Shown here one piece after another: positions 10,907 to 22,298 of a DNA stretch of 64,000 nt. Each line of letters opens with the position of its first letter. Position 1 is the first letter of the stretch. The notes under the pieces were generated by a model. It did not search any database and had not been told where the DNA came from. It saw only the letters and a program-made list of their open reading frames with translations. A program made the translations under genes and the position numbers. Origin of the DNA: Deroplatys truncata. Taxonomy: Eukaryota > Arthropoda > Insecta > Mantodea > Mantidae. The stretch spans positions 56,634,421-56,698,420 of the forward strand of contig CM060978.1 of NCBI GenBank assembly GCA_030765065.1. The letters run 5' to 3'.

Positions 10907-11672
10907 TTTATCTACTCGTATAGTAAGTAGGGGAAGTATTGTATTCCACTCAAAAATTCGATACCGACATTTCACCGGAAATATATGTTTTGAGCCTCCT
11001 GAATCCAAAAACAGCATTTTTAGAAACATGTCTGTGTGTATGTCTGTGTGTTGTGAACAGCATAACTCAGAAACGAACAGTCGGACAAACACCAAACTTG
11101 GTATTTAGGTTCAGTAAATTTCATAAATTGCGAAACGAAGGTTTTCAAGAAATTCTCCCACCCCTGATTACGCTTTACATGGAACATTTTTCGAAAATTT
11201 TAATTTTCTTAAAAATGACTCTAACGATTTTGATTAGAATATCATACTTTTTTTTGTTGAGTGAACCATTTTCGAGATATTGCTTGTTATTGCATTAAAT
11301 TTTGTCTGAAATGGGAATTCGTTATTCATTTTTCTCTCTTGGATATACAAAGAGTATTAATCTGTGGCAAAAAGAATGGTGCTGCACCTAGCAACCAGCT
11401 ATTAAGAGTTATGTGAATGCTTAAAGACTACTTTATTTCTATATTGCCCTTGCAAATACAAAACAAGGGGATCATAGTACACCTTAAGCGATAGTCAAAT
11501 ATATTTTAGAACTGGTCGCTATGTGTAAAATGCAATTCTTTTGCATGTCAAAAGGTCGTTTTTGCAAACGTTTATCTCGATTAATATGAAATAGATGGAG
11601 AGTAAGAGTTTGTAAAAATAGTTTGTACAGGAGTAGAGAAAGTCATGTGAGTGTAACACATCAGAATTTTTT
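10907..11672 (-). mobile_element. Family A tandem array, unit 3, runs to the 5' end
   Basis: Starts ACTTTATCTACTCGTATAG and reaches AGTAGAGAAAGTCATGTGAG and ACACATCAGA. The middle contains the third-subfamily variant (CAAAGAGTATTAATCTGTGG, TGCTGCACCTAGCAACCAG). Confidence 0.65.
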
Positions 11673-11975
11673 TGTCGAGTGAACCATTTCCGAGTTATTC
11701 TTTGTTATTTGTTTGAATTTGCCAATAGTTATACTTTTTCTCAAATGGGAATTCATTATTCGTTTTTTTATGCACTGGACATGCAAAGAGAATGGAATGC
11801 TCCACATAGCAACCGGCTCTTAAAAGATTTGACTATCGCTTAAAGCTTACCGTATTCCCCTTGCATCTACAAGAAAATTAGTCGTAACATGGTTACTGCA
11901 AAAGTTTATCTCGATTAACATGAAGTAAGTTTGTAAAAATAGTTAGTATAAGAGTAGAAAAAGTAATGTAGGTTT
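11673..11975 (-). repeat. Family A tandem array, unit 4, 5' part only
   Basis: Picks up at GTGAACCATTTCCGAGTTAT and runs to AGAGTAGAAAAAGTAATGTA. It lacks the 3' half. Confidence 0.6.
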
Positions 11976-12695
11976 AAGACAGATATTTATTTTAGCGTTA
12001 TTCCTCAAAATTTAATACCTTTGATACGTTATATTTGTGTAAATAGTATTTAAAAAACTACGTATCTACTGACTAAACTACATTTACTAGCCTCAATTAA
12101 CTTTTCATCCTCAGATGGCTTACATTTACACCTACAATAATCGTTTTACAAAATGTTCAAACCTACAAAAAAACAACAAAAGAAACAAAAACAGAAAACA
12201 AAACAGAAATTCCTGTGCATATACTCCTCATCTTTAATCGTCCTTGCTCTTCTCTCAACCTCTTTCGTTATACTTAGATACAGGACGAATGGAGGAAATC
12301 GAATCAATAGTCAGATGCTTACAAATAATAGGGAATTTCTCGTAAACATTAATCACCAAAATAAAAGACATAAGAACACAGTCTTTCGCCTGGCGTACGA
12401 AAAGCAACACTCCTCCAGGGTTAACCACGCCAAAGGACTAAGTAACTAGGGGACATCCATCTTTTTTCGGACTTGGTTAAATTTTCTTTATCATTTTTTC
12501 AAAATTCAAAATTTTAAACTTAGACTGGACGTCTCGGTACGGTGCGCCCTTATTAAGTTATACTCGTATAAAGGAGTGGGTTATTACATTATCACATCAT
12601 ATGTAAAATCATTTACTAACGAATTAACTATTTGAATCCATACGTATCAGTTATTTAAGGAACAAGGAACATTTGAATTCTTAACTTTTCTTATA
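11976..12695. other. No recognised feature
   Basis: AT-rich, with a low-complexity A-rich run (12164-12210). A 98-codon open frame at 12153-12449 begins with a Lys/Gln run caused by this tract and has no other support. Confidence 0.4.
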
Positions 12696-13914
12696 CACTA
12701 CGTGATCAAAAGTATCCGGACACCGGGCTGAAAATGACGTACAAGTTCGGTAATGCTGGAAGTCAATATGGTGTTGGCCCGCCCTTAGCCTTAACGACAG
12801 CGTTCACTCTCGCAGGCATAATTTCAATCAGGTGCTGGAAGGTTTCTTGGGGAATGGCAGCCCATTCTTCAAGGAGTGCGGAACTGAGGAGAGGTATCGA
12901 TGTAGGTCGGCGAGTCGGCACGAAGTCGGCGTTCCAAAACATCCCAAAGGTGTTCTATAGGATTCAGATCAGGACTGTGCAGGCCAGTCCATTACAGGGA
13001 TGTTATTGTCATGTAACCACTCCGCCACAGCCCGTGCAGTATGAACAGATGCTCGATCGTGTTGAAAGATGCAATCGCCATCCCCAAATTGCCCTTCAAC
13101 AGTGGGAAGCAAGAAGATGCTTAAAATATCAATGTAGGTCTGCGCTGTGATCGTGGCACGCAAAACAAGGGGTGCAAGCCCCCTCCAGGAAAAACTCGAC
13201 CACACCATAACACCACCACCTCCGAATTTCACTGTTGGCACTACACACGCTGGCAGATGACGTTCACCAGGCATTCGCCATACCCACGCCCTGCCATCGG
13301 ATCGCCACGTTGTGTACCGTGATTCGTCACTCCACACAACGTTTTGCCACTGTTCAATCGTGTAATGTTGACGCTCCTTACACCAAGCGAGGCGACGTTA
13401 GGCATTTTCCTGCGTGATATATGGCTTATGATTAGCCCCTCGACCATGGAATCCAAGGTTTCTCACCACACGCCTAACTGTCATAGTACTTGGAGTGGTT
13501 CCTGATGCAGTTTGGAATTCCTGTGTGATGGTCTGGATAGATGTCTGCCTATTACCCTTTACGACCCTCTTCAAATGTCGGCAGTCTCTGTCAGTCAACA
13601 GACGAGGACGGTTTGTGCGCTTTTGTGCTGCACATGCCCCTTCACGTTTCCACTTCACTGTCACTTCAAGAAACATTGGACCTAGGGGTGTTTAGGAGTG
13701 TGGAAATCTCGCGTACAGACTTCTGACACAAGTGACATCCAATCACCTGACCACGTTCGAAGTCCGTTAGTTCTACGGAGCGTCCCATTCTGCTGATTCA
13801 CGATGTCTAATGACTACTGAGGTCGCGGTACCAGGCAGTAGATGACATCACAATGCACCTAAGATGAAAAACGTATGTTTGTGGGGGTGTCCGGATACTT
13901 TTGATCACATACTG
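12696..13914. mobile_element. Tc1 transposon, copy 1
   Basis: Left end CACTACGTGATCAAAAGTAT and right end ATACTTTTGATCACATACTG are inverted repeats of about 30 bp sharing TCCGGACACC, flanked by TA on both sides (12694-12695, 13915-13916). At 1219 bp it has the size of an autonomous Tc1. Confidence 0.92.
12763..13788 (-). pseudogene. Tc1 transposase, broken
   Basis: The minus-strand span of about 1026 bp fits a 340-residue Tc1 transposase. It is recognisable in pieces: ATG at 13788; helix-turn-helix with [41 protein letters not shown] (first catalytic D); [18 protein letters not shown] (second D); MDWPAQS before the third acidic motif, which lies in another frame. Frameshifts separate the blocks. 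It would have cut and pasted its own element; it is now inactive. Confidence 0.88.
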
Positions 13915-13916
13915 TA

Positions 13917-14192
13917 TCTGCAGAACACTTGCTACTCAAATACTATTTATGCGTCAAAGGAAAATTAAATGACCTAATGGAGTTAACAAGTAAATATGAA
14001 GTATGGGCATTTAGTACAATTTTTAAATTTTGGAACAGTTATCTATAATGTGTCCCGAATGTTCGGGACTTAAAGTAGTAACAACATTACAAGTCGCTTT
14101 GGGGTATGTCGTCTTAATACAATTGAGATCTCCTGGTAGTTTACAAGGAAAATGCGAATTAGTTGGAGAATTTAATGTCGTACCGGTATGCT
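13917..14192. other. No recognised feature
   Basis: AT-rich. It contains an unremarkable GTTCGGGACTT block near 14060. Confidence 0.35.
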
Positions 14193-14264
14193 GCCATGGT
14201 AGCTAAGTGGTTAGAGCAACCGAACGGAAACCGGGAGATTCGTGGTTCAAATCCCGCCGATGGC
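14193..14264 (+). repeat. tRNA-like sequence, probably a SINE head or tRNA pseudogene
   Basis: Box A-like TAGCTAAGTGG and box B GGTTCAAATCC are spaced as in a tRNA gene, and the 5' GCCATGG pairs with the 3' CGATGGC at six of seven positions. The T stem is broken (CGTGG against CCCGC) and the anticodon arm pairs poorly, so a functional tRNA is unlikely. The following 80 bp (CTGAATTTTTCAGTCGTCTG...) could be a SINE body. Confidence 0.6.
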
Positions 14265-14496
14265 ACTGAATTTTTCAGTCGTCTGATTCTACCTTTCCAA
14301 CCTTGTCCTTGTGTGGAAGGACAATTAATTACTTATCTATAATACTAGTAAATTGCAATTTAAACCACAGTCTCATACTCATTTTTCCAATTCACCAGTT
14401 AAGGAAACTGGGTAAATAAGATTTCACTCCTCTGGGTAGTAAACAACATGGCAATAATTCGCTACAATACGGTAACACATCGTCGAAAGATGCTTT

Positions 14497-14695
14497 AAGA
14501 TACAGCCTTTTAACGAGGTTTTAGGTGTAGCAAGTTTTTGTCAATTTCTTATGGGTATCAGAAATACAAAATTCACTAAAAAAGAAGAGAACTTCACAGG
14601 ATATTCACAGAAAATTCAAGATATACGTTTTATTAGTCATGTAAATATCTTGAAGGTATTACATTAATTAAAATCGTTAAAGCCATTGCTGAGTA
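14497..14695 (+). repeat. Family A fragment, second subfamily
   Basis: CTTATGGG, a GAGAACTTCACAGGATATTC block and AAAATTCAAGATATACG are recognisable. It has no termini. Confidence 0.5.
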
Positions 14696-14702
14696 AATGA
14701 AA

Positions 14703-15549
14703 AAAATGTGTTACACTCACATGACTTTCTCTACTCTCGTACAAACTATTTTTACAAACGCTTATTCTCCATATGCTTCATGTTAATCGAGATGTTAATC
14801 TTATTGCTAATTTTTCTTGTAGATGCAAGGGGAATGTGGAAGACTTTAAGCTAAAGTCAAATATTTTAAGAGTTGGTTGTTATGTGGCGCATTCGATTCT
14901 CTTTGTATGTTCAGTTCGTAAAAAAAAATGAATAACGAATTCCCATTTGAGAAAAAGTCTTGGAACGTTTAAGGGAATAACAAGCAATATCTCGAAAATG
15001 GTTCACTCAACAAAAAAATGTATATGACATACATTGTGTATTTTAACGCGATCTACATTTTTTGTGTAGAAAAAATTTGTCTATCTCTTATGGTTTACCA
15101 GTTATGCAAAAGTAGTTTACAATGAAGAATACTTTTGGAGACATTCCCAGAAAATTCGAGATATACATTTTATTTGTCATGAGAATATCTTAAACATATA
15201 ATATTTTAATCAAAATCGTTAGAGCCATTTTTGAGAAAATTAAAAATTTTGAAAAATGTTTCATGTAAAGGGTAATCTGTGGTGAGGGATTTTCTTGAAA
15301 ACCTTCGTGGCGCATCTTTGAAAAATACTGAACCTAAATACGAAGTTTGGTGTTTATCCGACTATTCATTTCTGAGTGTTCACAGACACACACACGCACA
15401 CACACAGACACACACACGGACATGTTTCCAAAAATGATTTTTTTTACTCAGGGGGTCTCAAAACATATATTTCCGGTGAAATCTCGGTATCGAATTTTTT
15501 GGTGGAATACAATACTTCCCCTACTTACTATACGTAATAGAGAAAGTAA
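14703..15549 (+). mobile_element. Family A repeat, full-length
   Basis: ATGTGTTACACTCACATGAC to TACTATACGTAATAGAGAAA, with a compound (CA)n/(GACA) tract at 15383-15419. Confidence 0.75.
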
Positions 15550-15559
15550 TAACGAAATG

Positions 15560-15985
15560 ATGGTTTGAGTGGGAGGAGTTTCTAGGGAATCTTCTAGTCT
15601 CGTCCTTGGAAGACGCTAAACATTTTGATTTTGAGTTTTGCGCTTTACAAACAGGGAGTCACTAAATCCTGGTCTTGAAGTTCCGTACTTTTTATGATAT
15701 CACAAGAAACAAAACACAATACTTAATATATTAAAACTATTGTAAAACTGAAACAAAGAACAACGAACATCTCTGAAACGGTAAATTCCACAAAAATTAC
15801 ATAAATTATGCTCATTATTGAGTTATGTACTTTAGTTTAGTGGGCTCTTTTGTATCTTTAGATTTTTCAATTATACAAAACTACGAGTATATAAAATGAA
15901 ATCAGAATGAAGAGTACTTCATAGGTTTGCAGAAAAATCAACATATTCTTAGGTATAATAGGCCATGCCAATATCTAAATATGAA
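15560..15985 (+). repeat. Family A, heavily decayed stretch
   Basis: Scattered second-subfamily blocks (TTGGAAGACGCTAAAC, AGTTCCGTACTTTTTATG, CACAAGAAACAAAA). The orientation is inferred from their order. Confidence 0.35.
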
Positions 15986-17076
15986 GAAGTTATTGTCTTT
16001 ACGTTATTTGCCCCACGTTTTGGGCGTCAATTTGAAGTAGGTTCGAGAGTAGTATTGTTGTTGTTTGGTTATTTGCAACACGTATGGAAGCCGATTTGAT
16101 GTAGAAGATTCTTTACGTTATTTGCACCACGCTTTGGGCGTCAATTTGAGAATGTTTGTTGTTTTGCGTATGGAAAAGCCGATTTGAAGTAGTTTGTATT
16201 GAAGGATTTGTATCGTATTTCAACTGTTGGATAGTCGAACTTAAAATTCGTTACAACCGCACGCATACTAAACAGTTTTCGATAGCCTTCGCCCCAAGTT
16301 TAAAAATATTAGCTTTGTAATTAAACTGTTTCTTTAAGTATTAAATAATTATGTTTGCCTCGGCTGCGTCAGTATTATTGTTAGAGACATGGAAGTCTTG
16401 GCAGGGCGTGATGCAAAAAGAATGTAGGCTTTCACAGATTTTAAGTTTTTAATTCACTCCTTTTTATTAATCCTTGACTCAAATTAAATAGAACTTCACT
16501 GATATGTGAAATTCTTTTTATTTAATACTTGCACTTTTTAATACCTAAACTTATTTTTTTGTCTTACACGAATAGGTACATAATTTCTCGAGGACCTTGC
16601 ATTCGATTACTATCACTGTCTGCAGGCAACTGAAATGATTTCAACCGCCCAAACTTTGTAGATTGCTATATTTCAAGTCTCTGATTGACTAATCCTAGTC
16701 CAATAGAATACCTTCATTTAATTAAAGATTTTTCTGGTTGTTGATTGGCTATTTTTAAACTGTCTGAAAATTTACATTATTGCTGCTCTAATAATGACTA
16801 GTAGTATTTAAACTTCCTTACTCATTATTGCCTCATTGTTACCTCATTGTTAGCAGATTTTAACTTATTATTCTCACAGCTCCTATATTATTAAATTACG
16901 TAATGCATTCACATAACATTATTGAACATGTATACAATAATATAAGCATATGCAATGACTGTTATATACATTTTACAAATTATTACACACACATATTGCT
17001 TCAAGGCGGGCTGTTATTGTATTTACTAATTATATAATTTGACTAAAATCTTTTAAGGGTTAACAATATTGCCTCA
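15986..17076 (-). repeat. Family B LTR-like repeat, copy 3
   Basis: Inverse orientation. The leader modules come first on the plus strand (GCCCCACGTTTTGGGCGTCA at 16010, ACGTATGGAAGCCGATTTGA, GCACCACGCTTTGGGCGTCA, CAACTGTTGG). Then come TTTGCCTCGGCTGCGTCAGT, the CCAAT cluster and CAGCTCCTATATTATT, ending ATTGCCTCA. The best-preserved leader of the window is here. Confidence 0.6.
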
Positions 17077-18030
17077 GGTTGTATTGAAAGAGTTGTATTA
17101 TATTTCAACTGTTGGGAGCCGAAATTGAAGTTCGTTGCAACCGCACGTATGGTAAAAAGTTTCCGGTAGCCTTCGCCCCAAATGTACTTTTCGATGGCCT
17201 TTCCCTCAAATGTACTTATATTACCTTAATAATTTGATTGTTTCTTTAAATATTATATACTTATGTTTGCTTCGGCTGGGTCAGTTTTTATTTTTTTGTA
17301 GATTAATGTCTTAACAAGGCGTGGTGCGGCTGAAGAATATAGGCTTACACAGATTATATGTACTTCACTCCATTTATTAATTCTTTAAACGATTAAAATA
17401 ACACTTCACTGATATAGAGAGCTGTGAGATTCTTTTATTAAATTCTTGCACTTTTTAACACGTAAACTATTTTCGTCTCACACGAATACGTATTAAATTT
17501 CTCGAGGACGCATCTCGCGTCTGATTAGTAACACTGTCTACAACCAACGCGTCCAGTTATGAGTGCTGTCTACAAGCAACTGACTTGAATTCTACCGCCT
17601 AAACTTGTAAATTTCTATATTTCAAGTCTCTGATTGGCTAATCCTAGTTCAATAGAATACCTTCACTTAACTTAAGCTTCTTTCTGATTGTTGATTGGCT
17701 ATTTTATAAACTGTCACAAAAATTACATTACTGTTGCTCCAAGAATGACTAGTAGCATTATTACACTTTCTTACTCATTATTGCCTCAAGGTTACCTCAT
17801 TGTTAGTAACCTTTAACCTATTATTCTTACAAGTCCTACATTATTAAATTACGTAATACATTCACATAACATTATTACACATGTATACAATAATATAAAC
17901 ATATACAATGACTGTAATATTAACTTTTGTATATTGTTACATACACATATTGCCTTAAGGCGGGCTGTTATTTAATTTATATATTATATAATTAGACTGA
18001 AATCATTTAAGGGTTAAAAATACTGCCTCA
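17077..18030 (-). repeat. Family B LTR-like repeat, copy 4, joined head-to-tail to copy 3
   Basis: Starts directly after the terminal TGCCTCA of copy 3 with leader sequence (TTGTATTATATTTCAACTGT) and ends AATACTGCCTCA. Read in its own direction the pair is LTR-like unit, short leader, LTR-like unit, long leader. Confidence 0.6.
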
Positions 18031-18034
18031 AACA

Positions 18035-18875
18035 GACGCATTTTAATCAAAATTGTTATATCCGTGTTAAGAAAATAAAAACAAGAAATAATTGGAAACC
18101 TTCTATCTAAGGGACAGTTGGGGTGGAAGCATTTTCTTGGATATCCTGTGTCGCATCTGAGCTCAAATATACCAAGTTACACATTTCGCTATAGATATAA
18201 AGGGAACAGTGATAGACAAATGTTTAAGAACTGGACGCGATATGCTGGCCTTAAAATTCCATACAGTTTCCAAGCAACCGCAAGAAACAACTGAAAATCG
18301 TCAGGACTTGAAAAGAATGACAAAGTGTTCAACAAATCGAAGCATTAATAACGGATATCTCCGAAATGGCTGATGTCATAAAAACGTTATCTGAAATAAA
18401 TTGTATGTCTTAAAGAGCTCTACTCCTTTGTGTGCATTACATTTTCGTTTACTGCTTAACGTTTACGAGCTGAACAAGGTTATACAAAATTCTTTCCAAA
18501 GGAAGAAGACTTCAAAGACTATTCCAAGAAAATTCAAGATATACATTTTATTTGTCATATGAATATCTTTTAATTAATACAATTTTAATCAAAATCGTAG
18601 AGCCAATTTTAGGAAATAAAAAATTTAAAAAAAAATGTTCAATGTAAGCTGGTTTGGGGTGGGGAGATTTTATTGAAGTTTTTGTCTTGTATTGGAGCTA
18701 AATACTAAGTTTTATATTTATCCGACTTTTTGTTTTTGAATTATACTGTTCACAGACGTACTCGGAGTTTTTTCTTAAAATATTTTTCTTGGGGGATAGG
18801 ACCTCAAAACATGTATTTACGGTGAAATTTTTAGGTGTAATAGAATACATTCTCTACCTACTACGTATATGGTGA
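18035..18875 (+). mobile_element. Family A repeat, second subfamily, mosaic
   Basis: An 18042-18170 fragment of the 3' half is followed by a longer second-subfamily copy from GGGAACAGTGATAGACAAAT to CCTACTACGTATATGGTGAA. The 3' hairpin sequence is disturbed. Confidence 0.55.
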
Positions 18876-18995
18876 AGAAAAAAATGCGTTTTTTTGGATT
18901 CCGGGGATCTCAAAATATATATTTCTGGTGCAATGTTAATGTTAATTTTTTGGCTAATACAATACTTCCTTTACTATAAGTAGGTGCTAGATAAA
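18876..18995 (+). repeat. Family A 3'-end fragment
   Basis: A second 3' end directly follows the previous copy: TTTTGGATTCCGGGGATCTC, TATATTTCTGGTGCAAT, CAATACTTCC, ending TAGGTGCTAGATAAAG. Confidence 0.5.
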
Positions 18996-19572
18996 GCAAA
19001 CAGCTAGCACATCTATAAAACCATGGTGTCTTTGATTAAAAGTTTCACTTTCACCCCGTGAACTTATCTTCCTAGAATTCGCTGGCAATTTCTTTATTGT
19101 GCTTAAATTCAAAAGAAAATGAGATTTCTATATTATGCCTGCAGGATTTCCACCTCGATGGAATATGCATTTCATAAGAGAAAAATTAACTTCACCCCAC
19201 CCCGTTGTGAATTTGTCAAAGTCATGTTTTAAAATTAAATTTCATATTACAAAAGAATTTTTTTCTGTCGTTCGACACGCTATAGGCGAACAACCTCACC
19301 TTTATATAATATTATTAGCTATCTGCCGTCCCTTTATGCGAATAACTTTATTGGTTTTCGAAGCAATATCGGCTCCATTCGCTGAAAACCTCTGCTGCAT
19401 ACAGGAGAAACGATATTGGCGTATTCCAGCTTTTTAAAGAAGCGCAAAAAAGAAAATATACACACCTAACCACAAACACTGCGATGCTTGTCTAATTTTC
19501 TAATTCTCATGCGTAATATGTCATAAGAGATTCTAAAATAAAATATTATATAATCTTATTTTTCGACTATAG
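18996..19572. other. No recognised feature
   Basis: A 100-codon open frame at 19135-19437 shows no domain, and its flanks give no splice or promoter context. I do not call it a gene. Confidence 0.4.
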
Positions 19573-20532
19573 TTTTTTAGTTTCTCTATTACGTGTTTAT
19601 TAGGTACAGACGGCATTGCGTTCCACCCAAAAATTTCGATATCGATATTTCACCGGAAATGCATTTTTTGAGACTCCCTTAAAAAAACATTTTTACAAAA
19701 ACGTCCCGGTATGTAAGAGTCTATATGAGTGTGTGTGTGTGTGTATAAACAGTATAACTCAAAAATGAAAGTCCAATAGTTACCAAACTTGGTATATTTT
19801 TGGAATATTTTTCGACATTTTTTATTTTCTAAAAGATGGCTCTAACCATTTTAATTGAAACCATATATTAAAGATACTTACTTATATGAAAAATAAAACG
19901 TATATCTCGAATTTTCTGGGAACAGCCCGTAAAATTCTCTTCATTCGGAAGAAATTTTGTATAATCTTGTATAACTTGTAAACGTTAAGTGATAGACGAA
20001 AACGTACTACACAAAAAGTGTAGATCTCTTTAAAACACACATTATTTCAAATTAAATTGAGTTTTATTTATGGACGCTCTTTAACTGGTGTGATTCTTAG
20101 CATCCCATTCTGTATTGGGCGTGAAACACCGGAAATTTTTCTCCACAACATGGGACCACCGGCTTTACTTCCCTTACGAAGGAAGCCATGCTAACAGTTT
20201 TTACGCCCGAAAAAAATCCTTCGCCCTTCGCCGGGTTTGAACCCGCGACCTCGGGAACTAGAGGCTAGCATGGTAAGACAATTTATTTAAAATAACTTTT
20301 TTGTGGCATTAGCCACTTCCGAGACATGTTATTAATGGTTCGAATCGTTTAATTCTCGTCGATTTTTGGTTGATTCTCACGATTGCTTGGAAAAGGTATG
20401 GACTTTTAAGGCCAGCGTATAGCGTCCAGTTCTAAAACATTTGACCATCGCTACTCCCTTTGTATTTATAACGAAGTGGAGAGGTTTATCACGATTAAAA
20501 TGTAGTAGATAAAAAACTTTCGTAAGAATAAT
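19573..20532 (-). mobile_element. Family A repeat, second subfamily, interrupted by a SINE
   Basis: Starts AGTTTCTCTATTACGTGTTT, with a short (GT)n at 19731-19743. Family A sequence resumes after the SINE at 20280 with TTTATTTAAAATAACTTTTT and runs to CGTAAGAATAATTTGTGG, where another SINE-like unit begins. Confidence 0.65.
20061..20279 (-). mobile_element. tRNA-derived SINE, same family as 50341-50614
   Basis: In inverse: CTCTAGTTCCCGAGGTCGCG then GGTTCAAACCC (box B) and CGGCGAAGGGCGAAGG, a body with ATGGCTTCCTTCG and CCGGTGGTCCCATG, ending TTAAAGAGCGTCCATAAA. The flanks show an imperfect repeat (ATTATTTCAAATTAA / ATTTATTTAAAATAA), a likely old target-site duplication. Confidence 0.75.
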
Positions 20533-20880
20533 TTGTGGTCAGACCGCTCGCCTGTCACCAAGGCGATCCAAGGGACCCGCATGTGGGATTTGTAGTGCAC
20601 AAAGCGGCGTATGGCCGGGTTTTCTCCGGGTTCTCCGGTTACCTCCGCCATTCATTTTACCAACTGCTCCACCATAATATTTCCTTTCATCCATTTCACC
20701 CTCATTCCATATCATTTACTTTCTCGCTCCCATAACAGACATGGGGTTGATCACCCATCCTGGATGGTCTATCTGATACAAGGTATCTGCTCTTCGACAG
20801 CCTCTGACGCCAGGCACCCGCTTGTAAGTCCTGCACACGAGGAAAGTAAACAGAGAAAGAAGACGAAGAGGAAGAATTTG
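20533..20880 (+). mobile_element. SINE-like unit with tRNA-like head
   Basis: GGTCAGACCGCTCGCCTGTC then GGCGATCCAAGGGACC resembles a decayed tRNA head. GGGTTTTCTCCGGGTTCTCC and a pyrimidine-rich CCATTTCACCCTCATTCC stretch follow, a body type often seen in insect SINEs. The start is sharply GC-rich against family A sequence. Confidence 0.5.
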
Positions 20881-21451
20881 CACACCCCTAATAAAATTCA
20901 AAATGACTTATGCAGCAACAACTTAAAAATACATTTAAAATGAAAGTATTTCACCTACAATGATAAAATATGCACAGATCCTTCGTTTCGACGTGTGGTC
21001 ATATTACGAGAATTGTTGTCCTGTAAGGTGCTATTTCTAACCGTATCTTTATCCCCTCAATTTTCCCTCTTCTCCGTGTGCCGGCTATCAGTTGATGCAC
21101 ATTCTTTCTGCAGATGTTGATACGTTGTGGGAACACGCATTGTAATGCCATAGTGTGTTAGTGCTGTTAGAATGCCAAAATCAGTGTAGTTTAACACACG
21201 GAATCTTCACTTATCTAGGATTCCTATGTGACAACAAACTCTCGTAGAGAAGTGGAACGGCGATTTATAGACATATTTCCTGCTGTTCGTGCGCCCCAAA
21301 GACTAAAGGTTCATAATCATATGAAAAGATTTATTCTCTTCTGGGGATCTATTCTTGTAAGAAACCGAAAATTAACCAGCGTGTTCTTTATCTATATAAT
21401 TCATTTTCAGTTTTAAAAGCATTTTACGAGTCACTGGTTGCATATTCCTTC
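20881..21451. other. No recognised feature
   Basis: No repeat landmarks and no supported open frame. The 62-codon frame at 21228 is unsupported. Confidence 0.35.
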
Positions 21452-22182
21452 CACTTTCTCTACTACGTACAGTAAGTAAGGGAAGAATTGTACTCAACCC
21501 AAAAATTTGATTCCGGGATTTCACGGAGATACATTATTTGAGGGTCCCCGAATCCAAATAAAGCATCTTTGTGTCTGTATGTCTTTGTGAACAGTATAAC
21601 TCGAAAACGAAAAGTCATATAAATATGAAACTTGGTAATTAGGTTCAATATCTTCCAAAGGTGTGGCACCAACATTTTCAACAAAATCCACCGCTCCCAA
21701 AATACCGTTTACATGGAAAATTTTTCGAAATCTTTTATTTTCTAAAAAATGGTTCCAACGATTTATACCTTAAATTTTCAGGAAATAGCCTATGAAGTCG
21801 TCTTCATTCGGAAAGAATTTTGTATAATCTTGCATAACCCGTAAACGTTAAGCGATTGACGAAAACGTACTGCACAAAAAATGTAGAGCTCAATAACACA
21901 TACAGTTTATTTCAAATAAGCTTTTTTTTGCTGAATAAGCCGTTTCTGAGATATTCGTAACTAAAGGTTCGAATTGTTCATTTCTTGGTCATTCTCTTAA
22001 AATGCTTTCAACTTTCAATTGTTTCTTGTGATTGCATGGAAAAAGTATGGAATTTTAAGGCCAACATATAGCATCCTGTTGTTAAACATTTGACTGTCGT
22101 TGTTCTCTTTGTATCTATAACGAAATGTGTAATGTAGCTATTTCTTCAAAGGTTTATTTGGATTAAAACGTAGTAGATAGAA
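21452..22182 (-). mobile_element. Family A repeat, second subfamily
   Basis: Starts ACTTTCTCTACTACGTACAG and extends through GGCCAACATATAGCATCCTG to GTAGATAGAAAAATAATC. The microsatellite slot is nearly empty (TGTGTCTGTATGTC). Confidence 0.65.
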
Positions 22183-22298
22183 AAATAATCTGTGTTGCAC
22201 TCACATTATTTTCTCTACTCTTGTACAAACTATGTTTACAATCGCTTATTTTCCATCTACTTCATGTTACATTTGAAGAAAACATTTTATTGTTAATT
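22183..22298 (+). repeat. Family A 5'-end fragment abutting an inverted copy
   Basis: TCTGTGTTGCACTCACATTA, CTCTACTCTTGTACAAAC, ending TTGTTAATTTT exactly where the next copy's TACTTTCTCTACTACG starts. Confidence 0.6.

Noticed and set aside
14193-14264. Functional tRNA gene
   Set aside because: Boxes A and B are good, but the T stem and anticodon stem do not pair, and the sequence is followed by SINE-like DNA.
19135-19437. 100-codon hypothetical gene
   Set aside because: No recognisable domain, no splice or promoter context, and it lies within an intron among repeats.
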